Source: JBGRQA01 sp041725895 (GTDB lineage Bacteria; Bacteroidota; Bacteroidia; Bacteroidales; Marinifilaceae). Taken from it: a stretch of 64,000 nt of DNA. This document shows positions 1-7,977 of this stretch, piece by piece. Position 1 is the stretch's first letter; the number at the start of each line of letters is the position of its first letter. The notes beneath the pieces were generated by a model, which searched no databases, was not told the DNA's origin, and saw only the letters and a program-made list of their open reading frames with translations. A program made the position numbers and the translations under genes. The stretch is taken from assembly GCA_041725895.1 (NCBI GenBank), contig JBGRQA010000013.1, positions 1-64,000 of the forward strand. The letters run 5' to 3'.

Positions 1-62
1 CCCTCCAGTATACCTTGGATCGCTTTTTCCTTAAACGAATCATAGTTGAATTTCTTTGTCAT
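1..62 (-). CDS. IS256-family transposase, N-terminal fragment cut by window edge
   Basis: Read on the minus strand, the first 62 bases open with ATG at 62-60 and give about 20 residues beginning MTKKFNYDSFKEKAIQ and ending ILE, with no stop before the window edge. The pattern of aromatic, acidic and lysine residues followed by an AIQGILEG-like stretch resembles the start of Bacteroidota IS256-type (mutator) transposases. These DDE transposases move the element by a copy-and-paste or cut-and-paste reaction. Only the first few percent of the protein is visible, so family assignment rests on a short match from memory and on the IS-end-like sequence just outside it. Confidence 0.5.
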   Translation of the reverse strand, partial: MTKKFNYDSFKEKAIQGILE

Positions 63-120
63 GGTGCTAAGATATATGCTTTATCAATTCACCCTGACAC
101 AGAGTTATGAACAGTCTCGG
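1..120. mobile_element. Left-edge insertion sequence end (IS256-like)
   Basis: The transposase fragment is followed by about 55 bases containing CCTGACACAGAGTTATGAAC at about 92-111 and then CAGTCTC. This is the kind of sequence that forms the terminal inverted repeat of IS256-like elements in Bacteroidota. The other end lies outside the window, so neither the partner repeat nor the target duplication can be checked. The outer boundary near 115-120 is approximate. Confidence 0.45.
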
Positions 121-263
121 ACAAAGTTTTTTTTTTTGCTCCCTCGAGTTTGGTAGAATTTCGAGGAATCTGGTTGGAGTATTAATGATTGTTATCGGTG
201 AACTGTGTTAGTCCGTTTAAGGTGTTTTATTTGAATTTTGTTTTAGTGAGAGATACAAAGAAA

Positions 264-283
264 GCCTCGATTAGAGTCGAGGC
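264..283. terminator. Bidirectional intrinsic terminator after the BCCT transporter gene
   Basis: A 7-bp perfect stem, GCCTCGA / TCGAGGC, has a 6-base loop and is flanked by A-rich sequence on one side and TTTTTT on the other. It can act in both directions. On the minus strand it lies about 20 bases past the stop of the transporter gene at 305. Confidence 0.75.
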
Positions 284-304
284 TTTTTTGTAATCAGTTT
301 CTTC

Positions 305-1942
305 TTAGGCTTCCTGAATTACCTTTGATTTTTTTTCAAATATTACATCCGCTTTCAGTGTTTTGTATAGGCTGTAGCACATTATCAGCAAAATAATAGC
401 AAAGGGCAAGCCGGTAATAATTGTCGCGGTCTGAAGTGCTGCCAAGCCTCCCCCGATAAGTAGAACGATAGCAATTAGTCCCTCCATGGAAGCCCAGAAT
501 ATTTTTTGTCCTGCAGGTGCGTCCAGTTTTCCGCCCGAAGTAAGTGTGTCAACTACCATTGATCCGCTGTCGGAAGAGGTGACAAAGAAGCTGGCCACAA
601 GTAGAACGGTTAGTATGGATGATAGGAATGGCATTGGATATTGCTCCAGTAAATGGTAGATGGCTGTGGCGATATTAGCGTTTACGGCTTCAGAAATCTG
701 GGTATTGCCTAGCAATTCCTGATAGATGGCACTACCGCCAAATACCGAAATCCATAGGAAGGTAAGCAGGGTTGGTACCAGTAGTACACCCAGTACAAAT
801 TCACGAATGGTTCTTCCTTTGGAAATACGAGCGATGAAAATTCCCACAAAAGGAGACCATGCGATCCACCAGGCCCAGTAGAAAATCGTCCATGAGTTCT
901 GCCAGTGCTTGCTTTCTTTTACTCCGGAGAAGGATTCGGTCCAAAAGCTTAAATCAAAGAAATGATTAAGGTAGTATCCAAGATTTTGTACAAATGATTT
1001 CAGGATAAATACGGTTGGACCAATAATAAGAACAAAGAGCAAGAGGGTTATAGCCAGGCGCATGTTCCATTCACTCAGACGTCGGATACCCTTGTCTAAT
1101 CCTAAAACCAACGAAAGGGTAGCAAAAAGAGTAATCAGAATAATTAAGCCGATTTGCCACGTGCTTCCGTATTCAATTCCAAAGAGGTGAGAAAGACCGG
1201 CGTTTACCTGTTGAACTCCGAATCCCAGAGAAGTAGCTAATCCAAACAGGGTAGCAATCACGGAAATAATGTCAATAAGATCTCCTCTCCATCCGTAGAT
1301 CTTCTCTCCAAAAATAGGATAAAAAATGGAGCGAATGGTAAGAGGAAGCTTTTTGTTGAAAGTGAAGTAAGCCAATGCAAGACCTACGATAGCGTATACG
1401 GCCCAGGCATGTACGCCCCAATGTAGAAAGGTCACTCCCATGGCCGATTTTGCTGCTTCTGCGTTGGAACCTCCGGCGAAGAATGGATTCTTACCAAAAT
1501 GGAATATTGGCTCAGCTACACCCCAGAAAAGCAATCCAATTCCCATTCCTGCGCTGAACAACATGGCAAACCATGCTTTCATACTAAATTCCGGTTTGGC
1601 TTCCTCTCCTCCAAGGCGAATTCTACCAAATTTTCCGAATCCCAAAAATAGGGCAAAGCCCAGAAATAGGTTCATGCACAGAATAAAGAACCAGCCAACA
1701 TTATTGGCGATATAGGTTTGGGCATTGGCAAACCATAACTCCATTGGTTTACCAACCACTAAGGTTGTGGTTACCAGTGCAAATATTATCAAAAAAGAGC
1801 ATAGAAATACGGGGCCATTAGCCTTAATTCCTAAGAATGTCTTCTCGTCGCTTCGTGTGTAGTTCTTTTCATTGCTTTGGTTTTTTTGTAATGCAACAGC
1901 AATGGCTTTTGGTGCTTTTGTTTTCGATTGATTTCGATTCAT
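305..1942 (-). CDS. BCCT-family betaine/carnitine/choline transporter
   Basis: A 545-residue inner-membrane secondary transporter for quaternary-ammonium compounds such as glycine betaine, used for osmoprotection or as nutrients. The family signatures are visible: GMGIGLLFWGVAEPIFHF in TM3 and the tryptophan-rich WAWWIAWSPFVGIFIARIS segment in TM8 that lines the substrate site, followed by SKGRTIREF. About twelve hydrophobic segments are present. The reading frame extends to 1993, but the ATG at 1942 was chosen because the 17 residues before it are not family-like and the usual charged N-tail begins MNRNQSKTK. GMGIG rather than a carnitine-antiporter variant favours sodium-coupled betaine-type uptake; the substrate is inferred. 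It lies downstream of a porin gene on the same strand. Confidence 0.93.
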   Translation of the reverse strand: MNRNQSKTKAPKAIAVALQKNQSNEKNYTRSDEKTFLGIKANGPVFLCSFLIIFALVTTTLVVGKPMELWFANAQTYIANNVGWFFILCMNLFLGFALFLGFGKFGRIRLGGEEAKPEFSMKAWFAMLFSAGMGIGLLFWGVAEPIFHFGKNPFFAGGSNAEAAKSAMGVTFLHWGVHAWAVYAIVGLALAYFTFNKKLPLTIRSIFYPIFGEKIYGWRGDLIDIISVIATLFGLATSLGFGVQQVNAGLSHLFGIEYGSTWQIGLIILITLFATLSLVLGLDKGIRRLSEWNMRLAITLLLFVLIIGPTVFILKSFVQNLGYYLNHFFDLSFWTESFSGVKESKHWQNSWTIFYWAWWIAWSPFVGIFIARISKGRTIREFVLGVLLVPTLLTFLWISVFGGSAIYQELLGNTQISEAVNANIATAIYHLLEQYPMPFLSSILTVLLVASFFVTSSDSGSMVVDTLTSGGKLDAPAGQKIFWASMEGLIAIVLLIGGGLAALQTATIITGLPFAIILLIMCYSLYKTLKADVIFEKKSKVIQEA

Positions 1943-2012
1943 CTGCAAAATATTGTTTGTAAAGGAATTCTTGACTCCCAAGGGGTGTCTCATCCGTATT
2001 CTCTCGTTTTCA

Positions 2013-2031
2013 ATTCTATATCTAATAGAAT
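2013..2031. promoter_or_regulatory. Dyad upstream of BCCT gene, candidate operator
   Basis: A 7-bp inverted repeat, ATTCTAT and ATAGAAT, with a 5-base spacer lies about 70 bases upstream of the chosen transporter start. It is AT-rich and lacks a following T-run in either direction, so an operator is more likely than a terminator. No copy was noticed at the nearby marR gene, so a link to that regulator is not shown. Confidence 0.3.
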
Positions 2032-2119
2032 GCTCCTCTCAGTAGAAAAAATCCAACTTGAATAAATTTGTTGAATTTCCCTTGTTGAGTAATAGTTGTT
2101 GGTAGGAATGGTTTGATTT

Positions 2120-2153
2120 CGCTTAATCAGTTAGTGTGTGAACTGATTAAGCG
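2120..2153. terminator. 13-bp perfect hairpin between porin and BCCT genes
   Basis: CGCTTAATCAGTT and AACTGATTAAGCG form a perfect 13-bp stem around an 8-base loop, just past the stop of the porin gene at 2169 (minus strand). There is no strong T-run on the minus strand, so it may be a weak terminator, or a processing or stability hairpin that lets some transcription continue into the transporter gene. Confidence 0.5.
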
Positions 2154-2168
2154 TATGGTTGAAGTGCA

Positions 2169-3332
2169 TTAAAAATAGTAGCCTATGTTGATGTTGAACC
2201 ATGAATGCCATTCAGGATTTTTAGCTCCCTGCCCCAGTCCGTAGCGGTTGGCTTCTTCGCCAAAGGCTCCCCACGGACCAAGCCAGTCATGATTTTTTCC
2301 TGAAGCATAATCCACGTAGGTGTATATTGGTCCAGCGGTGATGAGCATTCCTACAACATTCATTTGAGAATCATTCATGTTACTCTCTTGTTTAAGCATG
2401 TAGTTGTAGTTCTCGTAAAACTGAACCGATTCAATTGGTCCCCATTCCACAGGAATGGTGTAGGCAAGTCCACCTGAAAATATAGCAGCCTCTGTAGCGA
2501 TGTCATAGGTGTAGTTGTAGGCAGCCATGGTAATCTCTTTTTGATCCAATCCGTTGTACTTGTATTGGACAGCTTCCAGTTTTACATCCAGCTGTTTTTG
2601 AGCCAGGAATTTCCCATGGTAATGAGCTGCCAATGCATAGTGTGACTGTTTTTTCCCGGTAGCATGATTTAGGAAACGACCATACTGCCCGGAAAATCCT
2701 ACTTCGTGAGTGTTGAACTTATAGGCAACTCTTGCATTTCCCTGCCCGGTTTCTTCCATATCTCCGGCCAAATCGTATGAGTATCTTGCAGGATCAACAC
2801 CATAGCCACTTTCCCCATTGGAAAAGGTGTTCCAGGATCTGCCACCTTCAGCATTTTTATACCAGGCCAGGGCAAAATCCCAATTCTTATTTTGGTGTAC
2901 GAATTTTATTCCGGTATCATAGTCATCCTCCAATCCAACGTAGTAGGGGAGGTTGAAAAACCAGGAATGTGAGGCAAATGGCAATATTCCAAAGGGAACC
3001 TGGTTGACACCAAGTTGCAGTTGGGTTTTCTCATCGAATTTGTAACCGATAAATCCGTGGTGAAGCATCCCTCCTCCAAAATCGGACGGATAGAAACGAT
3101 ATTCGGCATCCAGGAATAGCTTTGAATAAGTGGCCTTTGCATTGATTCGGAAAACATCTAACACTGCATCGCCTCCAACCTCTTTGCTGTTTTCATCCCA
3201 GGCTTTGTAGCGGTAGTTGAACCTTAGGGCTCCGCCTAAATCAAGGTGTTTCGAAATCTGACCATAAGTGTTGGTCGTGATAAATAGGGTGAGAGCTAGT
3301 AGTTTAAAGTTTTTACAGAAAACTTGCTTCAT
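2169..3332 (-). CDS. Outer-membrane porin-like beta-barrel protein
   Basis: A 387-residue secreted protein with a clear signal peptide (cleavage expected after NTYGQ, about residue 25). The remainder is made of alternating amphipathic strands rich in Tyr, Phe and Trp and ends in an aromatic residue (NINIGYYF), the usual C-terminal signal for outer-membrane barrel assembly. LGVNQVPFGILPF and the following GLEDDYDTGIKF resemble phosphate-selective porin O/P-type proteins, so it is probably a diffusion channel. The gene precedes the BCCT transporter on the same strand with a 226-base gap holding a hairpin, suggesting that the two supply successive steps of solute uptake. The substrate is not evident. 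Confidence 0.75.
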   Translation of the reverse strand: MKQVFCKNFKLLALTLFITTNTYGQISKHLDLGGALRFNYRYKAWDENSKEVGGDAVLDVFRINAKATYSKLFLDAEYRFYPSDFGGGMLHHGFIGYKFDEKTQLQLGVNQVPFGILPFASHSWFFNLPYYVGLEDDYDTGIKFVHQNKNWDFALAWYKNAEGGRSWNTFSNGESGYGVDPARYSYDLAGDMEETGQGNARVAYKFNTHEVGFSGQYGRFLNHATGKKQSHYALAAHYHGKFLAQKQLDVKLEAVQYKYNGLDQKEITMAAYNYTYDIATEAAIFSGGLAYTIPVEWGPIESVQFYENYNYMLKQESNMNDSQMNVVGMLITAGPIYTYVDYASGKNHDWLGPWGAFGEEANRYGLGQGAKNPEWHSWFNINIGYYF

Positions 3333-3795
3333 AAAGAATATGGGTTTTGATTATATCTTGCATCACAACATCCAGCGCACCATCAAAAGATGAAACCTTA
3401 ATTGAATTGCTTTTTGTTTCTGTGCGACAAATCTAAGGATATTTTTGGGGATTCCAAAGAATTCGCGTTTAGAGGAGATTAGAAATATTTTTTGTTTCCG
3501 CTTTTTGATTTGTGAAAATGAGGTTTTTATGATAGGGAGTTGATGGGGGAGATTAAAATCAATAGTAGTTGATGGATCGTACATTCGTAATATGTTCTGC
3601 AGAACCTATCGTTCGAAATAACAGACTTGGATTGTTTAAAAGGTACTGTAATGATTTTTGAGGTTTTTTGGAGGAGGGGGGATTAGCAGGAGTTAGCCTT
3701 ATGATACTTTGTTTGGATGGAATTGATTGGCTAGGTTCGTTTGGATACGAAAAAAGCCGGATTACCCGGCTTATATGATTATTTGATTTTCAATT
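3333..3795. other. Gene-free spacer between porin and marR
   Basis: This 463-base stretch holds the marR terminator at its far end and a perfect 12-bp palindrome, GTTCTGCAGAAC, at 3594-3605. A 73-codon frame at 3363-3584 (minus) was judged spurious because it lacks a recognisable motif and has an intergenic-type composition. Otherwise it presumably holds the porin promoter, which could not be placed with confidence. Confidence 0.5.
3754..3772 (-). terminator. Intrinsic terminator of marR
   Basis: AAGCCGG / CCGGCTT stem with a 5-base loop. On the minus strand it is followed by a T-run (TTTTTT), about 25 bases past the marR stop. Confidence 0.8.
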
Positions 3796-4311
3796 TTACT
3801 CTTTAGGAGTTTCGGTAGAAGCTTGGGAGTTAGGATCTTCTTTGATCACCTCTTCAGCTGTAAGCATTGGGGATGCATCTACATCTTCAATTTCCAGCAT
3901 CTCCACCAATATATCCAATGATTCACTGATTTTCATCAATTCATTATCCGGAATTTTCTTTAGTTTGAGAGCTAGTCTTTGCTGCAGGAGATCCGGTGTT
4001 TTTTGCAACAATTCATCACCAATGGAGGTGAGGGTAATGGTGGTTACTCTTTTGTCTCCCGATTTGGGCAAACGTGCAAGCATACCTCTTTTTTCCAGAC
4101 GCCCGATAATTCCTGTTACGGTACTGGAATTTAGTTTTAGGTGGTCCCGGATGTTTTTTTGCGTGGCTTGATAGTTGGGAGAATTCTTCAGGTATTCCAG
4201 GCAAAGAATCTGGGGTATGCTTACCCCGTAGTCCTTTTGTATCTTTTTTGATTCCAGATTGATGGAGCGGACAATTCTCCTGATTTTAATGATAATGTTT
4301 TTGTAATCCAT
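3796..4311 (-). CDS. MarR-family transcriptional regulator
   Basis: A 171-residue winged-helix repressor-type protein. Helices around residues 30-60 lead into the recognition region KNIRDHLKLNSSTVTGIIGRLEKRG (about 58-83) and a wing with RLPKSGDKRVTTITLT, the classic D-x-R-x-x-x-(V/I)-x-L-T pattern of MarR proteins. The C-terminal dimerisation helices end in an acidic, low-complexity tail (about 150-171) that is longer than usual. A perfect dyad directly upstream of the start is a likely autoregulatory operator. It is encoded upstream of the porin and transporter on the same strand; regulation of those genes is possible but unproven. The ligand is unknown. Confidence 0.9.
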   Translation of the reverse strand: MDYKNIIIKIRRIVRSINLESKKIQKDYGVSIPQILCLEYLKNSPNYQATQKNIRDHLKLNSSTVTGIIGRLEKRGMLARLPKSGDKRVTTITLTSIGDELLQKTPDLLQQRLALKLKKIPDNELMKISESLDILVEMLEIEDVDASPMLTAEEVIKEDPNSQASTETPKE

Positions 4312-4331
4312 ATTGCGTAAAGCTTATGCCA

Positions 4332-4355
4332 CAAATTGAAAATCGATTCAATTTG
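4332..4355. promoter_or_regulatory. Perfect 24-bp dyad, candidate MarR operator
   Basis: Arms CAAATTGAA and TTCAATTTG (9 bp each, perfect) flank a 6-base centre, AATCGA. The site begins 21 bases upstream of the marR start codon. MarR proteins typically bind AT-rich palindromes of this size in their own promoter, so this is the best autoregulation candidate in the window. Confidence 0.6.
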
Positions 4356-4479
4356 GTGATAAACATATTGATTTGACCTATTCCACAAAATTACAAATAA
4401 AATTATCGTATTGTTTCTATTCTTATCCTTGAGAATCTATTTTTTTTTAATTTCTTTTTTGAGGGGATGAAAAAAAGTT

Positions 4480-4507
4480 GGGACTGTCAAAAGAGTATTG
4501 ACAGCCC
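4480..4507 (-). terminator. Intrinsic terminator of the S41 protease gene
   Basis: Stem CTGTCAA / TTGACAG, extended by GGG/CCC with one mismatch, is followed on the minus strand by AACTTTTTTT. It lies about 60 bases past the S41 stop at 4570. The same GGGGCTGTC...AGAGTAT wording recurs in the terminator at 25367. Confidence 0.75.
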
Positions 4508-4569
4508 CTCCATTGTTGTAAGTAATTCAAAGAGCAATTTTGTGAAAAAATCTCCCTCCAGCTTTTTGC

Positions 4570-5586
4570 TTATCGCTTGGAGACTTCAAGTATTGCTTTT
4601 TCGATGATCTCATCCCTGATGGGATTATCGTGGTTCAAGTGAACTTCTACATCAGGCATTACTCCATTGTCGATGTGACGGCCCTTGGCATCAATAAATT
4701 CACTTACCGAAAGGGAGTAGATCCAGCCATTGGCAAGTTGGCCATCGGATGTGGAGCCGCTTCCCCCGCCTGATTTGCCTCCTACGGTAAATACATTCTG
4801 CAAAGGATCGGTCATGTAGAGTAAGGTTGTGGTTGCCGAATATACACCTCTATCGGTGAGAATAGCCACAGGTTTAAGGTACTTAACTCCGGATGAGGGA
4901 ATCAGGTAGATTTCACTTTTTGAGAAATCTTTTTGTCCCGGACCGGTTTTAAATAGTTCATGTCCTGTGTGGGTTTTCTTTTCGGTAAAATGAGAGGCCA
5001 GCATACCGGCGTAATCGGGATCTCCTCCACCATTGCCCCTGACATCCAGTATCAAACCTTTGGTGTCTTTTAGGTCCGTGAGCATTTTGTTCACCCCTTC
5101 CTCTGTGATTTCCGCCTCAAAATCACGATATACAATCAGTCCGACTTTTTGAGGCAGAATGGTGTAGAACATGCTGTCTCCAACTGTTTTTGCCTGTTTC
5201 CCCAGGTATTGGTTTTGCACCAGTTTAGGATTTAAATCCACAGGATACCCTTTTTGAAGATCAAAAGTATACCCCATTTTACCGGCATCAGTAGCCAGCC
5301 AAGTGTGTCCGTCCTTTACCAATAGTGTCATTTGTCCCAAAATATTGGAAAGAGAATCCTTTGAAATAGAGTTGTTCACATAGCCTGAATACTCTTCGTG
5401 TATTTGGGCCCAATCCAGCCCTTTGGCTTCGAACATGGCGTACTTTTCATTAAAGATGGTCCAGTATTCATTGAAAATGCTATTGTTATCGGTGCCGGGT
5501 TGTTTCTCCATGTCGAGTTTTTCGCAGGAGGAAAGGCCTAAAAGGCCTACGAAAAGAACAATACCGGAAATATATTTATTGATCAT
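4570..5586 (-). CDS. S41-family peptidase lipoprotein (C-terminal processing protease-like)
   Basis: 338 residues with a lipoprotein signal (hydrophobic core then LSSC, Cys about residue 21), placing it on the periplasmic side of a membrane. The S41 core is recognisable: GLILDVRGNGGGD (about 178-190) and the nucleophile region TDRGVYSATTTLLYM, where the Ser of YSATT is the probable catalytic residue. A later GGKSGGGSGST loop and the DNGVMPDVEVHL ending fit the family. No PDZ domain was recognised between the N-terminal helical region and the catalytic core. The start is 6 bases after the stop of the upstream barrel-protein gene, so the two are very likely co-transcribed. Target proteins are unknown. 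Confidence 0.88.
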   Translation of the reverse strand: MINKYISGIVLFVGLLGLSSCEKLDMEKQPGTDNNSIFNEYWTIFNEKYAMFEAKGLDWAQIHEEYSGYVNNSISKDSLSNILGQMTLLVKDGHTWLATDAGKMGYTFDLQKGYPVDLNPKLVQNQYLGKQAKTVGDSMFYTILPQKVGLIVYRDFEAEITEEGVNKMLTDLKDTKGLILDVRGNGGGDPDYAGMLASHFTEKKTHTGHELFKTGPGQKDFSKSEIYLIPSSGVKYLKPVAILTDRGVYSATTTLLYMTDPLQNVFTVGGKSGGGSGSTSDGQLANGWIYSLSVSEFIDAKGRHIDNGVMPDVEVHLNHDNPIRDEIIEKAILEVSKR

Positions 5587-5592
5587 GATGAT

Positions 5593-6441
5593 TTACTTTT
5601 TTCTGTGAAACATGAAATTGTAACTTAGGCAGATGTTGTGTGTTCCCGAAGTTACCCTGTAGTTCTTAACATCTTCGTAGGAGTAGTAATCCCATAGATA
5701 TCCCACAGTCCAGTAGTGACGTTTGCCGCTTTGGGGATTAATTCGAAAATTCAGTTTGGTTTGCAGTCGACGATATTTCCCGATTCCCATGAATTGATGA
5801 TAGCGGAATGGATTGTCAGCTTCTCCTGTTGCCCCCTGGTAGTTGAATTTTCCTTTCTCCAGAAATTCCTGAGGTGCCGTAAAGGCAAAGGATTTGGTAT
5901 CTTTGCTTAGGGCCAGTAGTCCCAAACCAGCAGCAAACTCCCCCTTAATTTCTCGTCCCAATACCTTGAAGTTCTTACGGACGGCGGTACGTACCATTAG
6001 TGTGTTCAGAAAGTTGTAGGTGCTCTGGTCGTTTTGCAGACGGGAATTGTCAAATAGGTTGAAATTGGAATTGAGGCCGACTCCCAGGTACCACTTGAAG
6101 TATTCTGAATCCAACTGTCTCAGGTATTCAGCATCAAATTTGAATGTGGTTGATTTTACCTGCACATATTGAGATAGAGACGATTCCAGATCAACATTGC
6201 TCATGCCCACATTGATGTTCCAAATTGAGCGAGGCATCTCCTTTCCCCATTCAAGTCCAAAGGTTTTGCCTGTACCGTTCAAAATGTGTTGTGCTGATTT
6301 AAGATTTTGAAAGTTTTGTATGGCTACACCAGCTTTCAAACCCAAATGTGCCCCTATTACATCCTCGTTCGGATTTTGAGCAAATGTTGCAAGGGTTCCC
6401 GTTCCTAAAAGTAAGGCTAGAACTATTTTTCTTAATTTCAT
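5593..6441 (-). CDS. Secreted outer-membrane beta-barrel protein, function unknown
   Basis: 282 residues with a standard signal peptide (cleavage after ATFAQ, about residue 22). The mature part has regularly alternating strands with terminal aromatics (WNINVGMSN, FKWYLGVGLNSN, HYWTVGYLWDYY) and ends NICLSYNFMFHRKK. This fits a small outer-membrane barrel of the type found in many Bacteroidota lineages. No enzymatic motif was seen. It is the first gene of a two-gene unit with the S41 lipoprotein, which suggests the protease acts at the same membrane, but no direct partnership can be read from the sequence. Confidence 0.6.
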   Translation of the reverse strand: MKLRKIVLALLLGTGTLATFAQNPNEDVIGAHLGLKAGVAIQNFQNLKSAQHILNGTGKTFGLEWGKEMPRSIWNINVGMSNVDLESSLSQYVQVKSTTFKFDAEYLRQLDSEYFKWYLGVGLNSNFNLFDNSRLQNDQSTYNFLNTLMVRTAVRKNFKVLGREIKGEFAAGLGLLALSKDTKSFAFTAPQEFLEKGKFNYQGATGEADNPFRYHQFMGIGKYRRLQTKLNFRINPQSGKRHYWTVGYLWDYYSYEDVKNYRVTSGTHNICLSYNFMFHRKK

Positions 6442-6784
6442 AACATTTTTTTTAAGTTTTCAGACCTGTCGAAATACTCTGAGACAATTTTCCGGGATGT
6501 ATGGTATTGGTCAATTTCCAGATCTGATCCAATCAAAATAGAGAATGTGCACTTCGCTTATTTGTCATTTAGGACAGAGGAAAAGTTGGTGACACGTATG
6601 CAAATTCATAAAAAATATCTTTGTTGCGATTTGCTTTGTTCTTTTGGACAGGTGTTTACAGGTAGGAAATTAATGTTGTGTTTCGATAAAATAGCTTAAC
6701 TTATTCATCTCGTTCCATTGTGATTATGGGAACTTCTTGTTAACATTGAGACCTTATAAAAACAATCAGCAACAAACACATTTT
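6442..6784. promoter_or_regulatory. Divergent intergenic region with a candidate promoter
   Basis: This 343-base region separates divergent genes at 6441 (minus) and 6785 (plus) and must carry promoters for both. On the plus strand TATCTTTG at 6616-6623 matches the Bacteroidota -7 consensus TAnnTTTG, but no good -33 TTTG was found at the right distance, and it would imply a leader of about 150 bases. No hairpin of note was seen. Confidence 0.3.
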
Positions 6785-7831
6785 ATGATGAACAAACTTT
6801 TTACATTTCTATTGGCAGTGTTTTTGCCTTTCCTTTCGTCGGGGCAATCGACCCATGAGGTGAAATTGGAGAAGCAAAATGCAGGTTTAACCGGTTCTTT
6901 GCGGGGTGTTGACGTGGTGGATGGTGAAACGGTATGGATTGCAGGGGCGGGAGGGGTTTACTCCTTTTCGTGTGATGGGGGAAAGAGTTGGAAGACCGGA
7001 AATGTGCCCGGGGCCGAAAAACTGGATTTTCGCGATGTGCATGCTTTCAGCGCCCAACACGTGTTGCTTATGAGTTGTGGCAATGGATCCGATTCCCGAA
7101 TCTATCAAACCAGGGATGGCGGAAAGAATTGGAAATTGTGCTATCAGAATTCCTATGAAAAAGCTTTTTTCAATGGCATTGCGTTTTGGGATCAGCAGCA
7201 TGGAATTCTAACAAGCGATCCAATCGATGAAAAGCCCTACCTGTTAGTCACTCAGGATGCTGGCGAACATTGGAGTCCTTTGCAGCCAAGTGAGATTCCC
7301 GTTTTGAAGGAGGGGGAGTTTGCCTTTGCAGCCAGTGGAACCGGAATTGTTACAAAAGGAGAACAGGAAGTATGGTTGTTGACCGGTGGTTTGGTATCTC
7401 GTGTCTTTTACTCTGCGAACCGGGGAAAAACATGGAAGGCATATTCAACTCCAATTGTTCAGGGAACTCCTTCGGAAGGGATTTATTCCTTTTGTGCGGA
7501 TGGCGAGGAGCAGGCAATTGCAGTAGGCGGCAGTTGGAAAAGAACGGAGGAGACAAAAGGGAATGTAATTCTCTCCGGTGATGGAGGAAAAACATGGCGA
7601 CGAGCCAAAGGAGTTGCCGGGGTTGCCTTTAAGGAGTGTGTAAAATACCTGGGCGACAATTGCTATATAATTACAGGGCCAACTGGTACTGCTCTGTCTA
7701 AAGATTTAGGGGAGCATTGGGAGACCATTGATAGCACTCCTTTTCATGCTGTGGATTACCATAAGGAAAGCGGAATTGGATGGATGGTAGGTGCCGGGGG
7801 CCAGGTTTATCGATTGGAGTGGCAACGATAG
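6785..7831 (+). CDS. Secreted BNR/Ycf48-like beta-propeller protein
   Basis: About 349 residues with a signal peptide (MMNKLFTFLLAVFLPFLSSGQ); the frame opens at 6737, but the first 16 residues lack signal-peptide character, so the ATG at 6785 is preferred. Repeated Asp-box motifs of the S-x-D-x-G-x-x-W type are visible (CDGGKSWKTG, RDGGKNWKL, GDGGKTWRR, KDLGEHWET), marking the turns of a beta-propeller like plant and bacterial Ycf48/HCF136 or sialidase-type folds. No sialidase catalytic Arg triad can be assigned, so this is likely a binding or scaffold protein, or an uncharacterised secreted enzyme. An M28 peptidase follows 146 bases downstream on the same strand. Confidence 0.8.
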   Translation: MMNKLFTFLLAVFLPFLSSGQSTHEVKLEKQNAGLTGSLRGVDVVDGETVWIAGAGGVYSFSCDGGKSWKTGNVPGAEKLDFRDVHAFSAQHVLLMSCGNGSDSRIYQTRDGGKNWKLCYQNSYEKAFFNGIAFWDQQHGILTSDPIDEKPYLLVTQDAGEHWSPLQPSEIPVLKEGEFAFAASGTGIVTKGEQEVWLLTGGLVSRVFYSANRGKTWKAYSTPIVQGTPSEGIYSFCADGEEQAIAVGGSWKRTEETKGNVILSGDGGKTWRRAKGVAGVAFKECVKYLGDNCYIITGPTGTALSKDLGEHWETIDSTPFHAVDYHKESGIGWMVGAGGQVYRLEWQR

Positions 7832-7977
7832 GGAACCGGTGTTGACCTTTGCTACTGTATAGTGGGCCTTTGGGAAAGATCTTTTCATTTTTAGGATTAC
7901 TTAACCTGTAAAGCCCTTTCTTCTTTATTACTTTTGAGGCAAATTGAAACAACCGACAACCTTAAAACTTAATTGAA

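Noticed and set aside
3363..3584. 73-codon minus-strand frame
   Set aside because: No family motif, intergenic-like composition, overlaps the presumed porin promoter region.
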